From positions 2,247 through 66,246 of the IMG/VR virus record IMGVR_UViG_3300002460_000002: a DNA stretch of 64,000 bases; one strand, written 5' to 3'. Position 1 is the stretch's first letter. Each line of letters begins with the position of its first letter. Of the stretch, positions 8,059 to 16,621 are shown in pieces. The translations under genes were made by a program, and so were the position numbers. The notes under the pieces are model-generated. The model searched no databases, was not told the origin of the DNA, and saw only the letters and a list, made by a program, of their open reading frames with translations. The DNA comes from a virus.

Positions 8059-8244
8059 ATGCCATCCAAAAGAGGCGGCGGAAGCGCCCCACAGCATTGC
8101 AAGACTGCGGTCAAGAGCTGCTTGAAGTCGGGCCCGGCGTTGAGCGCGTCGACCGGCCGCACCTGCTTCAAGGCGTTTAACCGCTGCCGCTCCTCGGGCC
8201 GCAAGCGGAAATCAACCAGCCGTCGCCGCAAGAGCCGCCGGTAA
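8059..8244 (+). CDS. Basic Cys-containing protein, possible DNA-condensing protein
   Basis: 61 residues with strong CAGGAGAA ribosome-binding site and its own promoter. It has four Cys spaced through the centre (HCKTAVKSCLKS, TCFKAFNRC) and ends in about 16 residues dominated by Arg, Lys and Ser. The profile suits a nucleic-acid-binding virion or nucleoid protein and parallels 292-390. The dedicated promoter suggests high expression. Function is inference. Confidence 0.6.
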   Translation: MPSKRGGGSAPQHCKTAVKSCLKSGPALSASTGRTCFKAFNRCRSSGRKRKSTSRRRKSRR

Positions 8245-8253
8245 CATCCCTTG

Positions 8254-9921
8254 ATGATGTCACCGTTCGGGTACCAACGGCTCGGGTATCCCGGCATGGG
8301 ATACCAGCAACTGGGCGCGAGCAGCCCAGCCGAAGCGGCCCTTCAACGGGCTGTCGTCGCCCTCGGCATGCTCACGAACGACGGCCGTCTGGCCCTGAAA
8401 GTTGACGGCATCGTCGGTCCGGGAACGGCCGCGGCCGTCAACCGGGCGCTGTCGGTCTACGCAACCACGGCCCCGGCAGCCGCGCGCACCGGCAAGCTCA
8501 CGGTCGCGACGATCAAGGCCCAGGTCGCCGCCCTGACGAACCTGATCGCGACCGAAGCCAACCGACGCCAGGCCGGCAAAGCCCCGGTGGCGAAAACCCC
8601 TGCCGCCGCAGCCCCGACCGCGAGCAAGGCCGCTGTCGCGACTCTTCAACGCGCGGTTGCCACGCTCGGTGCCCAGCGCAACGACGCAACCCTCAAGATC
8701 GCGACCGACGGTCTCATCGGACCAAAAACAGTCGCGGCCACCAACCGCGCTCTGACTCGCTACGTTTCAAGTGCACCGGCCAACATGCGCACGGGATCGC
8801 TCAACACCGCCCAGGTGCAGAGCAACGCCGCGATGATTGCCACCTACGTCGAGCGTGAGATCGCCGCGTTCAAGGCGAAGCCGGCCACGACACCAAAGGC
8901 TGCCCCGGCAATCTCCAAGACCGCTGGACTCGCGCTGCAGAATGCCCTTCGCTCGCTCGGAAACGCAACCAAGGACGCGGTTCTGAAGATCGCCGCGGAC
9001 GGGATCGTCGGCCCTCGTACCCTCACCGCCGTCAACCGTGCGCTGACTGCCTATCTGGGCAAGGCGCAGACGGACATGAACGGCATCAAGGCCAACATCG
9101 CCGCCCTCACATCGATGATCTCGTCCGAAGCCACGAAACGTGGATCCACTGCACCGGTGGCGGCGACCCCTGGTGCGAAAGCCGCTGTTCCCGGCGGCGT
9201 CGCCAACCTCACCGTCGCGCGCATGCAGCGGGCGCTGATCGATCTCGGTGCCCTGGTCGGTGACTCTGTCCTGCGGATCGCATCGGACGGCATCGTCGGC
9301 CCGAAGACGACCGCGGCCATCAACAAGGCAATCTCGTCCTACATCCCGAACGCGCCTGCCGGGCTCAAGCAGAAGCTCTCCGCCGGCCAGGTCTCGGCCA
9401 TGGCGGACGTCATCGCGTCCCAGGTCGAAGCCGCGGTCGCAGCGAAACGCGCGGTCGCTGCTCGAGAAGAAGCAAAGGGCAACGGCCCGGGGCCAACAGC
9501 AACACCGGAAGAGGCCCAGGCCCCGGTGCCGGACATCGGTCCCGCACCACGTATCCAAGAGCCCGCGTACACCGCGCCGACACCGGCTGCGGTTCCATCT
9601 GAACCTTCCTACACACCGTCGCCGTCCGAAGCCGCTTACGCACGGCAGACGCAACAGGCGCCGGCTCCCACATACGCTCCTTCATCTTCAACACCTGACT
9701 ACTCAGCGATGTTGCCACCGTCCGCTGTACCTGGCGGAGGTCAAGAAATCGCACCGACCCCGGGCGCCGATGTGCCCGCACCGGCCGAAAAGAAGAAATT
9801 CCCCTGGATGTGGGTTGGCGTCGGTGCCGGTGTGGCCGTTCTCGGCGGCATCGCCATCATCGCTTTCTCCAAAAAGCGAAGGCGCACGGCTCGACGTCGC
9901 CTGGTTCCGGCGCACGCCTAG
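8254..9921 (+). CDS. Membrane-anchored protein with four peptidoglycan-binding-like repeats
   Basis: About 555 residues. Four copies of a PG_binding_1-like motif occur near residues 27, 126, 225 and 322, each with the pattern LQ-A-LG...DG-(I/L)-GP-T--A-N-A. They are separated by Ala-rich helices. A Pro-rich linker (about 410-510) leads to one membrane span (FPWMWVGVGAGVAVLGGIAIIAF) and a KKRRR tail. The repeats should contact peptidoglycan or a glycan; the tail would face the cytoplasm or virion interior. A short gene with one similar repeat and a span lies at 52984-53454. No catalytic domain is present, so it is a binder or scaffold. The ATG at 8254 has TAACAT six bases upstream. Confidence 0.7.
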   Translation: MMSPFGYQRLGYPGMGYQQLGASSPAEAALQRAVVALGMLTNDGRLALKVDGIVGPGTAAAVNRALSVYATTAPAAARTGKLTVATIKAQVAALTNLIATEANRRQAGKAPVAKTPAAAAPTASKAAVATLQRAVATLGAQRNDATLKIATDGLIGPKTVAATNRALTRYVSSAPANMRTGSLNTAQVQSNAAMIATYVEREIAAFKAKPATTPKAAPAISKTAGLALQNALRSLGNATKDAVLKIAADGIVGPRTLTAVNRALTAYLGKAQTDMNGIKANIAALTSMISSEATKRGSTAPVAATPGAKAAVPGGVANLTVARMQRALIDLGALVGDSVLRIASDGIVGPKTTAAINKAISSYIPNAPAGLKQKLSAGQVSAMADVIASQVEAAVAAKRAVAAREEAKGNGPGPTATPEEAQAPVPDIGPAPRIQEPAYTAPTPAAVPSEPSYTPSPSEAAYARQTQQAPAPTYAPSSSTPDYSAMLPPSAVPGGGQEIAPTPGADVPAPAEKKKFPWMWVGVGAGVAVLGGIAIIAFSKKRRRTARRRLVPAHA

Positions 9922-9923
9922 AG

Positions 9924-10335
9924 CGTCCCGGTGTCAACCTGTTGAGCAAGGTTTTCTGCCTGCTACGCGTGCTTCTTCGACGACGCGAAGAGCCCCTGGT
10001 CTCAACTTCCAACCTGTTGAGCAAGGTTTTCTGCCACACCGATTGCTTGCACCCCTGAATTCCATCAAGGAACGGTCTCAACTTCCAACCTGTTGAGCAA
10101 GGTTTTCTGCAAAAGCTCACTCTCAAACAGGGTTCCAGGGATCGCCGTCTCAACTTCCAACCTGTTGAGCAAGGTTTTCTGCAACACCCAGTCAAGCCCC
10201 CATCGAGCCTCGTCGAGCAGGCGAGTCTCAACTTCCAACCTGTTGAGCAAGGTTTTCTGCTCTGCGCGCGAGTTCCAGGAACGGCTGGACAAGGCGCTCG
10301 TCTCAACTTCCAACCTGTTGAGCAAGGTTTTCTGC
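9924..10335 (-). CRISPR. Orphan CRISPR array, five spacers
   Basis: Five identical 36-bp repeats start at 9999, 10075, 10147, 10225 and 10300, and one degenerate copy occupies 9924-9959 with its first 11 bases diverged. Spacers are 39, 40, 36, 42 and 39 bp and all different. The repeat contains a perfect 6-bp inverted pair (CTCAAC and GTTGAG, 9-base loop). The minus strand is preferred because it ends repeats in GTTGAGAC, close to the usual AUUGAAAC handle, and puts the degenerate copy at the trailer end. No cas1, cas2 or effector gene is in the window; the only Cas4-like gene (38343-39707) is far away and looks replicative. Confidence 0.95.
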
Positions 10336-10499
10336 TGCCCCATTGATTTATGCCACAATTTCACGTCTTTGACTCCGGTCTTTCGAGCGCCTGTCTTTCA
10401 TGACCGTTACTTCTCTCCTCGTTCATCCAAAACCGCCGCAACATCTTGAAATCACTTATGCGAGCGCCTCCCGGGCTTTCGACACCACCGAACCGCTCG
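10336..10499 (-). promoter_or_regulatory. Probable CRISPR leader
   Basis: A 164-bp stretch without a credible gene between the intact end of the array and the convergent gene end at 10500. It is less GC-rich than its surroundings near the array and on the minus strand has GGCATAAAT about 20 bases before the first repeat, a possible -10. Leader identity is inferred from repeat polarity. Confidence 0.4.
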
Positions 10500-11300
10500 C
10501 TAGAGCACCCCGGTAAACGCGCCGAACTTGGCGCCTTCCGGCAACTGCTTCAAGAACGTAGATCGTGACGTGGCTTGGGCCGCGGCCTTGGCAGCTCTCG
10601 GCGAAAGCAACAGGACGTCCCCAAACTCAGGAACCTGGTGCACCGGCAGGACCCACATCGCGTGAGGCAGGTTCGGCTCATGCGGGAGCTTCAAGTCAGG
10701 CGCAAAAGAGATGAACTCGAGATCATCGTCGAGAACGACGGTACGGATGAAATCGAACGAAAGTTTTTTCTCTTCGTCAACTACAAGGATCTTGAGAGAA
10801 GCCGCAACCGAATCAGCGTCGTCATCCCGCTTCGACTCCACTACCTCCCCGAAGGTACAACGAGCGAAAAACCGCGCAGGCGCCTGAAAATTGATCTCCC
10901 GCAGCGGGATCCGGTGCTCCCACTCCTCGCGGATCTCTCGTCGAATGGCTTGAAGACGTGCCTGGCGGCCGGCCGCTACTTTGGAGTCGTCGAAGCGCCG
11001 GACCGCAGTACAAGCACACGCAAGCTCATACCAGTGCAGCGCGCTATCGAGATCTCCTGTATCTTGACAGATGTCCCCGAGAAGACAGAGTGCGTCGACG
11101 GAGGGACCGTCGTTCAGAGCGCGAATGGCCCAAACCTCGGCCAGCTCAAACTCTCCACGCGCGACTGCATCTCTTGAAAGTCGAACCGCTTGATGCTGCC
11201 GCTCGTCTGAGAAGACCATCCGAGGCCCGATGATCTTCCGAAACTCCATCGTCTTTTCTTCGTCTCCGAGTGCAGCCTTGTACGTGTCGTAATCCATCAC
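10500..11300 (-). CDS. TPR-like module protein of the glycan operon
   Basis: 266 residues, last gene of its operon. Its N-terminal half contains the 40-residue helical module shared with four neighbouring proteins (AEVWAIRALNDGPSVDALCLLGD...ALHWYELAC). The C-terminal half has a phosphoacceptor-like strand pattern (LKILVVDEE, IRTVVLDDDLEFISF) and ends in a polar segment, but no DxD transferase motif. It may be a protein-binding partner for the transferases or a degenerate transferase. The start GTG overlaps the stop of 11297-12247, with an ATG directly after. Confidence 0.6.
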   Translation of the reverse strand: MMDYDTYKAALGDEEKTMEFRKIIGPRMVFSDERQHQAVRLSRDAVARGEFELAEVWAIRALNDGPSVDALCLLGDICQDTGDLDSALHWYELACACTAVRRFDDSKVAAGRQARLQAIRREIREEWEHRIPLREINFQAPARFFARCTFGEVVESKRDDDADSVAASLKILVVDEEKKLSFDFIRTVVLDDDLEFISFAPDLKLPHEPNLPHAMWVLPVHQVPEFGDVLLLSPRAAKAAAQATSRSTFLKQLPEGAKFGAFTGVL

Positions 11301-12247
11301 TTGCTCCTCATCCTGTCTCGCTCGGGTGCGAACTCAACCGCCTTTGCCCATGTCTCGGCGGCGGTTGAATCCCCCCGAAGTTTCGCCAACTCCGTGAGCA
11401 GCGCGAACGCATCCGGGTGTGGGCCATCAAACAACGCCCGCACCGCCCACATCTCCGCCGCTAAGATCTCCCCCTCTTCCCCGTACCGCTGTCCGACAGC
11501 GACACACAACGTGGCGCGACTGTCCGAAAACTCTCCGTGTGCTAGCTGGGACGCCAGATACTTTTCCGCCCACTTCGCGCCTTGACCGAGGTTTCCAAGA
11601 AACGTGTCGTGCTTTGCTAGGTGGTAGATGGCGTTCTGATCACCTTCTTCCGCCAACGGCCGCAACAACTCCATACCAGCGTTGCGCTGCTCGTTCCGAC
11701 GCTGGTTGTCTTCTGTCGATCGCAAAGACGTGTCCTGAATGACCTTCGCCTCGATCGGAAAATCCGGTCTCGCGCCCGGCAACTGATTATGCGTTGGAGA
11801 CCGCCAACGCAAGTGCGCTCGGGCAAAGCGCGTCGGGTCACGAAACTCGAAATTCGCTGTCGCTCGCCACACCGAAAACGAATTGTACGGCGTGAACATG
11901 TAGCGGCCAGCTAACGCACGAAGATCGACCCGGCACTCCAGGTACTCGTCAGAATCGAAGTGCATGATCCAAGGGGATCTGACGCGGGCCCATCCAAGAT
12001 TCCTCGCGTTCGCGAAGTGAATCAGCCCGGCCTGCCACTGCTCCGCAGAAAGACCAACATCCGCGTGTCCAAACGTCCACACCGACGATGTGAACTTTTC
12101 CGCGACCTTCCGTGTGTCTGGGTCCGTTGTACGGTCATCGATGCCGATGTCGATCTCATCTACGTGCACCTTGGCCGACTCCAACGCACGTTCCAGACTT
12201 CGGGCGTCGTTCCGGACGATCATGCACAAGGCAATGAGCGGTTTCAT
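11297..12247 (-). CDS. GT2-like glycosyltransferase with TPR-like module
   Basis: 316 residues. The N-terminus is a GT-A fold: LIALCMIVRNDARSLERALES, a strand with DIGIDDRTTD, and the metal-binding HFDSDEYLE, followed by HNQLP. The C-terminal third carries the shared helical module (AEMWAVRALFDGPHPDAFALL). It is a close paralog of 12244-13236 and is coupled to it by a 4-base overlap. Expected reaction: transfer of a sugar from an NDP-sugar to a glycan acceptor. Confidence 0.75.
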   Translation of the reverse strand: MKPLIALCMIVRNDARSLERALESAKVHVDEIDIGIDDRTTDPDTRKVAEKFTSSVWTFGHADVGLSAEQWQAGLIHFANARNLGWARVRSPWIMHFDSDEYLECRVDLRALAGRYMFTPYNSFSVWRATANFEFRDPTRFARAHLRWRSPTHNQLPGARPDFPIEAKVIQDTSLRSTEDNQRRNEQRNAGMELLRPLAEEGDQNAIYHLAKHDTFLGNLGQGAKWAEKYLASQLAHGEFSDSRATLCVAVGQRYGEEGEILAAEMWAVRALFDGPHPDAFALLTELAKLRGDSTAAETWAKAVEFAPERDRMRSK

Positions 12248-13236
12248 CGTCGCAACTCGTCTCGGCGCAAGAACCGTTTGGTGACCAACTCAGGAATACC
12301 AAACTCCTCCGACGGTAGCGTGATGCACGCGATCTCGTGCCACGCCAGCGCGTCTTTTTTTCGTCCGCGCAGGTCCGCGATGTCACCGAGCAAATAGAAC
12401 GCTTCAAGACTCGGACCGTCCATCAGCGCCTTGACCGCCCACGTCTCGGCTGTCGCATAGTCCTTCTTGTCGAAGAAACCGCAAGCAACGAGGATCGCGA
12501 GTTGTCTACGCTCCTTCGCTGCAAGGCCGTGCACCTCTGTAGACAATCGAAACTCGTTCACCAAAGCGACGTGATCTTCGGATCCGGCATGCGTGGCGTG
12601 TTTCGCGACGTGGTACAGGGCGGCCAGATCTCCGGCCTTTGCATCGACTTTCAGATCTTCGTTGGCGGCATCACGCTGTTTTCGACGACGCTCTTGCTCT
12701 GCTTTAGATCGGAGATCGAGTTGCTGAAAGACGTGGGCTCCCTGGTAGACGGTGTATTGCCATTTTTCCGGAATCACGAGTTGATTGTGGGTATGTGCCC
12801 TCCAACAGAACTCAGACCTAGCGATGCGGTGGTGATCGAGCGTGATACTGTCTCCCAGGTGCACGGGAAGAGCAATGGCACCAACGATGTCCGGCAGGCT
12901 CTTAACAAACGCGCGCAGATCGACAACGCACTCGAGAAACTCGTCCGAGTCGATGACAAGGGTCCACGGCGTCTTCACCCGAGCGCGGCCGAGATTACGA
13001 GCCGCAGCGAAATTGATCTTGTCAACGGCCCAGGCTTCGTCTGAGAGCCCGATGTCTCCCTTCTCAAAGCCCCAAACTTCATCCGCCAATTGACCGGCCA
13101 TGATGACGGTCTCTGCGTCCGACCGGCCGTCAACACCGACGATCACTCGATCGACGTGAGGGCGGGCGCTCTTGATCGCGCGCTCCAGGCCGGCCGCGTC
13201 CGACCGAGCAATCATGTCGAGGGTGAGAAGGTCCAA
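12244..13236 (-). CDS. GT2-like glycosyltransferase with TPR-like module
   Basis: 330 residues from a TTG start chosen because MDLLTLDMIARSDA then lines up with the paralog 11297-12247; the ATG at 13215 is the alternative. It has VIVGVDGRSD, the metal site VIDSDEFLE and THNQLV of the same GT-A subfamily, then the shared module (AETWAVKALMDGPSLEAFYLLGD). A terminator ends only a few bases upstream of the start, and no ribosome-binding site is visible, so how this gene is expressed is unclear. It leads a three-gene operon. Confidence 0.7.
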   Translation of the reverse strand: MDLLTLDMIARSDAAGLERAIKSARPHVDRVIVGVDGRSDAETVIMAGQLADEVWGFEKGDIGLSDEAWAVDKINFAAARNLGRARVKTPWTLVIDSDEFLECVVDLRAFVKSLPDIVGAIALPVHLGDSITLDHHRIARSEFCWRAHTHNQLVIPEKWQYTVYQGAHVFQQLDLRSKAEQERRRKQRDAANEDLKVDAKAGDLAALYHVAKHATHAGSEDHVALVNEFRLSTEVHGLAAKERRQLAILVACGFFDKKDYATAETWAVKALMDGPSLEAFYLLGDIADLRGRKKDALAWHEIACITLPSEEFGIPELVTKRFLRRDELRR

Positions 13237-13239
13237 AGC

Positions 13240-13274
13240 AAAAAGGCCCGAGGTATTAATACCCCGAGCCTTTC
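13240..13274 (-). terminator. Intrinsic terminator after 13307-13804
   Basis: A GC-rich stem (GGCTCGGGG...CCTCGGGCC on the minus strand) with an AT-rich loop is followed by TTTTT. It ends the single-gene unit 13307-13804. The stem also works on the plus strand (CCTTTCT). Confidence 0.85.
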
Positions 13275-13280
13275 TACTTT

Positions 13281-13298
13281 GCTAGCAAAATAGCTAGC
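13281..13298. repeat. TAGC-containing 8-bp-spaced repeats
   Basis: GCTAGCAAAATAGCTAGC is nearly palindromic and has TAGC cores 8 bp apart, like the GTTAGCNN boxes at 33867-33890, 22875-22890 and 4538-4553. It lies between the stop of 13307-13804 and the terminator. It is the weakest member of the set and may be unrelated. Confidence 0.35.
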
Positions 13299-13306
13299 CC
13301 GAAGTC

Positions 13307-13804
13307 CTACGCGTCATAGCTGTGCACGCGCCGGGCGTACACCATGACCCGCGCGGTGGCCGCGGCCGAGCCGCGCTTGGTCGCACGCGCCGCGAAGTGC
13401 CGCGTGAGGATCGGCGTCGCACCGTCAGTGTCCAGCGTCGCGGCCGCACCGGTGATCGGATTGTTCGTCTTGATCAGCGACGTCTGCAGAATGGTCGCTG
13501 CTGCGGCCGCCGTGGTGGCGGTCACGAAGTCGAGCGCGATCCGCAACGAAGCGGTGCTGGTCGCAACCGCGCCAGTGGCCGCGATCAGACGCTCCCAAAG
13601 GGCAACGTCGTTCAACTGCTTCCGCCAGCCGGGCGAACCGACCGTCAACGGCGCCAGATCCTGGAGCACGTTGCCGAACATGTCACCGGTGTAGCTTCCG
13701 GTTGACCGAAACTGGGTCAACGGAAAAACCCGGATCGGGTTCAACGAGGCGTTGATGAAGTCGGCGTAGAAACAGAGCTTCTTGCGTTGCACAGCGCTGG
13801 CCAT
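13307..13804 (-). CDS. Singly transcribed hypothetical protein, candidate abundant virion protein
   Basis: 165 residues with a near-ideal ribosome-binding site (AAGGAG, 7 bases before ATG), a consensus-like promoter (13873-13902) and its own terminator, set between glycan operons. The sequence is Ala/Thr-rich with the N-terminal stretch KLCFYADFINASLNP and a C-terminal VMVYARRVHSYDA; no Cys cluster or membrane span. The expression signals suggest an abundant product such as a coat or minor capsid protein. No family was recognised, so the role is inference. Confidence 0.6.
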   Translation of the reverse strand: MASAVQRKKLCFYADFINASLNPIRVFPLTQFRSTGSYTGDMFGNVLQDLAPLTVGSPGWRKQLNDVALWERLIAATGAVATSTASLRIALDFVTATTAAAAATILQTSLIKTNNPITGAAATLDTDGATPILTRHFAARATKRGSAAATARVMVYARRVHSYDA

Positions 13805-13872
13805 GATGATCTCCTTGAGGATTCCCGACCACGGTTACGGGTACTCCCCGGAGCCGTCAAGTCGTCCCCGCA

Positions 13873-13902
13873 ACTAGACCACACCTCTGCCCGCTGTGTC
13901 AA
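13873..13902 (-). promoter_or_regulatory. Strong promoter for 13307-13804
   Basis: Minus strand TTGACA, 18-bp spacer, TCTAGT. The -35 is a perfect consensus hexamer. About 60 bases of leader precede the AAGGAG ribosome-binding site of 13307-13804, and the region also overlaps the last bases of the upstream gene. Confidence 0.6.
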
Positions 13903-15740
13903 ATCAGTGTCATCGCATCAGCGTCAACTCCTATAAATGTTGAAGACTTACGGATCTCGGTCTCACCCACCAACGATTCATCCCCCATGTGTTGAACCAA
14001 CCCAGGGAAGTGCAGCGCGGCCTTCGCACCCGGAAACGCCTTGGCATAGGCCATGTCTCCTGCATGGCGCTCGGACCAATTTTTGACGACACCAGAATCC
14101 AGAATCTTCTGGGCCGTTTCGCACGACATCGAGATCGCCACGTTGCGGATGAAGGCATCCGTGAACAGGTACATTGGCGGTCCCTGGCGAAACGGCGCAC
14201 CGAGTTCGCTCCACCAAACCGTGATCGGCGCATCTTCTGAAGGCACCACTCGCGCGATGTAATCGAGCGCGTTCTTCGCCAGGACGACATCGTCCTCGAA
14301 CAGGGTGAGGCGCTTGGCGCCGAGAGCGATCGCAGCACGAAGCCCACGAAAAAAAGTTTTGGCTTGGCCTTGATCCCGTACTCCCTCTGCAATCCATCCC
14401 GGGCTGGGCGCACCAACACCCGTACCATCCACTATCAAGATTCTTGGCCCTCTCCATCGCCCTGCACCGGCCGCGTCTAGGCTCGCGAGCGTCTGCTCCC
14501 GTAGCTTGTCTCGCCCTTCTGTTGTCTGCACCACCAACGCGTGACTCTCGTCGTCCGGCGGACCGAAACGAACCGGCCGCACGTTCTCAACAGACTCGCG
14601 CCGGATCTCTTCCAACCGGCCGGGCTCAGACGCCACCAAAGAGATCGGCGGCTCGTGCGTGATCGCGCCTGCGGCCTCGTACCATCCGATCGCGGACTCG
14701 TAGTCCATTCGATCCAAGGCAATCTCCCCGAGCAGCTTCAACGCGTCCGCCCGAAAATTTCCATGCAACGACCGAAGTGACCATTGCTCGGCCTCGGCCA
14801 GTTGTTCCTTGTTGTAGTAGGCCAACGCCAGGGTAAGCGCCGCCAAGCCCCGCTCAACCGCGCCTGCATCCGGTCGCAGACGAATCTCCTTCACCAAAGC
14901 CTCCGCCACCACAAGATCTCCAGCGTTGATGGCTTGACTCAAATTCATTCGCGTTTTCTCCTTCACCTGAAAATATCGCCGCGCGATGTAATCTTCCGGG
15001 ATCTCGTACTCCATCACCCGCTCAAAATTTTCTTGAATAGCTGGCAACATCGACTCGTACCGCTCACGGGACAACCCCTTCACAGTGAAGGTCTCATCTA
15101 ATTTGATGATCCCCGCTGGATTGAAGAAATCGCCGATGTCCGGTGCGCCGCAGTAGATCGGCACGGTACCGGTCGCGAAACAGTCGAGAATCTTCTCGGT
15201 GAAGTAACCGGCCGAAACCGCATTCTCCATCGCCACCGAAAACATGTAGTCACAGAGTCCCTCCTCTTTCATTCTGATACTGGAGTCGAGACCGAACACG
15301 TCGATCATATTCTGGTGTGCCCGCGCCCACCGAACCCGCTCCCGGTGCCCAGGCAACGCCGTCTTCGCTGACGTGATCATCGAACACAGCTTCGTCTTCG
15401 GATGAATCCGCATGTCCTTGATCCAGATTCCGGATGCTGGCGCCCAATAACACTTGATGCCGTTGTTGGCCATTACCGTCGAATGCGTGAAGATCTTTTC
15501 AAACCGGTTCATCAGCGGCGCGAGCTTCAACAACACACGATCCGTCCAGGCCGGAGTCTCCAACACCCAGGCGTAATGGGGACCGGCACCTTTCAGCTCC
15601 GGCTCCAACGCGTTCATGTCTACGTGAAACGTCGGCGCGGCTGACCTACATGAATGATCCCACGTTACTAGTTTGGCGCTCTTGCCGGCGCACGTGCTGG
15701 GGGCGCCTTTGAAAGCGACGCCGTCGACGTTCCAGATCAT
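13899..15740 (-). CDS. Fused GT10-like and GT25-like glycosyltransferase with TPR-like linker
   Basis: 613 residues with three parts. The N-terminal region has the fucosyltransferase (GT10) signature around residues 170-205: ENAVSAGYFTEKILDCFATG, TVPIYCGAPD. The middle (about 300-360) carries the shared helical module (AEQWSLRSLHGNFRADALKLLGE). The C-terminal 200 residues form a second transferase domain with VVQTTEGRDKLREQTLASL and LFEDDVVLAKNAL, paralogous to 5344-6039. One protein could thus add two different sugars. It overlaps 15737-16621 by 4 bases. Confidence 0.75.
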   Translation of the reverse strand: MIWNVDGVAFKGAPSTCAGKSAKLVTWDHSCRSAAPTFHVDMNALEPELKGAGPHYAWVLETPAWTDRVLLKLAPLMNRFEKIFTHSTVMANNGIKCYWAPASGIWIKDMRIHPKTKLCSMITSAKTALPGHRERVRWARAHQNMIDVFGLDSSIRMKEEGLCDYMFSVAMENAVSAGYFTEKILDCFATGTVPIYCGAPDIGDFFNPAGIIKLDETFTVKGLSRERYESMLPAIQENFERVMEYEIPEDYIARRYFQVKEKTRMNLSQAINAGDLVVAEALVKEIRLRPDAGAVERGLAALTLALAYYNKEQLAEAEQWSLRSLHGNFRADALKLLGEIALDRMDYESAIGWYEAAGAITHEPPISLVASEPGRLEEIRRESVENVRPVRFGPPDDESHALVVQTTEGRDKLREQTLASLDAAGAGRWRGPRILIVDGTGVGAPSPGWIAEGVRDQGQAKTFFRGLRAAIALGAKRLTLFEDDVVLAKNALDYIARVVPSEDAPITVWWSELGAPFRQGPPMYLFTDAFIRNVAISMSCETAQKILDSGVVKNWSERHAGDMAYAKAFPGAKAALHFPGLVQHMGDESLVGETEIRKSSTFIGVDADAMTLI

Positions 15741-16621
15741 CGGATGAGGCTCGCGTAGAACTTGGAGGCTTCTTCACAGGCACGCACGTGCGTCGGAATG
15801 CCGTCAGGTTGCTGAAACCGTTGCGTCCACGAGTGATCCTTGTACAGCAAATCGTTCTGAACTCGCTTCCCATTGAGAAAAGCCTGCGCCAAAACGTCCA
15901 GCTCCGTCTCAGGAACCGTCTTCCAGGGCGCACCGAATCTACCCGCTGTCGTGCTTTCCTTGTTCACCTGCCAGGTCATGCAACACGGTTTACTGGGCCC
16001 GACGTGCCGACGGTTTCGCCACAGATGAGGATGAGTGACTCCGATCGTCTCAAGATGATTCGGAGTCAGGCTCTGTTTTTTCCACTCGAGCCCTGCCTCG
16101 GCCGCGGCCGCGGCACCATCGAGAACACGAAGGTAGTCTTCACGACAGTAGAGGGCGCCGTCTGAGTGCCAAAGGTAACCATGATCTCGTCCGGGGCTGT
16201 TCTCACGAAGCCAGTAACCTCCGCGATGTGGATTTGGATGGTGCCAATCTGGATCACCGAGACGCCACGACCACACAAAGGCGTATCGTTCAACCAAAAC
16301 AGAAACAGCGTATCGAAAATCGGCAGGCCGGTAATAGATCTGGTCGTCGACGTTGATGCAAACGTACGAACCGTCCGGTGCAGTTCGGACCGTGTCCTCG
16401 AGCGCGGCCGCAAGACCAAAACCCCTCCCCTCTTGGATGAAAGTCGTCGAGACTTTCCGCTCTTCACTCATCAGTCTGGTGTACGCATCTTCATGTAACT
16501 GGCCCGTCGCTCGGCAGATGACCGTGATGTGGTTGATACCGGTGCACATATCGTCCATCGACCGCAGCAGTGACTCACACTGCATGGCCCGATCCATCGA
16601 GAAGATGATGGTTTCGATCAC
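15737..16621 (-). CDS. Putative GT-A glycosyltransferase
   Basis: 294 residues. It begins MIETIIFSMDRAMQCESLLRS, typical of the first strand-helix of GT-A enzymes, and has CINVDDQIYY at the position of the DxD metal site. The rest is rich in Trp and His (SWRLGDPDWHHPNP) and has no membrane span. It is embedded in an operon with overlaps on both sides. Exact family not assigned; sugar transfer to the same glycan is likely. Confidence 0.6.
   Translation of the reverse strand: MIETIIFSMDRAMQCESLLRSMDDMCTGINHITVICRATGQLHEDAYTRLMSEERKVSTTFIQEGRGFGLAAALEDTVRTAPDGSYVCINVDDQIYYRPADFRYAVSVLVERYAFVWSWRLGDPDWHHPNPHRGGYWLRENSPGRDHGYLWHSDGALYCREDYLRVLDGAAAAAEAGLEWKKQSLTPNHLETIGVTHPHLWRNRRHVGPSKPCCMTWQVNKESTTAGRFGAPWKTVPETELDVLAQAFLNGKRVQNDLLYKDHSWTQRFQQPDGIPTHVRACEEASKFYASLIR

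Noticed and set aside
8767-9654. Minus-strand frame of 295 codons
   Set aside because: Arg/Gly-rich shadow of the peptidoglycan-binding-like gene, caused by its GC-rich third positions.
9924-10335. Reading the CRISPR array as an ordinary tandem repeat or as coding
   Set aside because: Repeats are identical and 36 bp while all spacers differ; the frames through it encode repeated peptides with unrelated inserts.
12337-13044. Long plus-strand frame of 235 codons
   Set aside because: Antisense to a glycosyltransferase gene with clear motifs; no domain features and poor start context.
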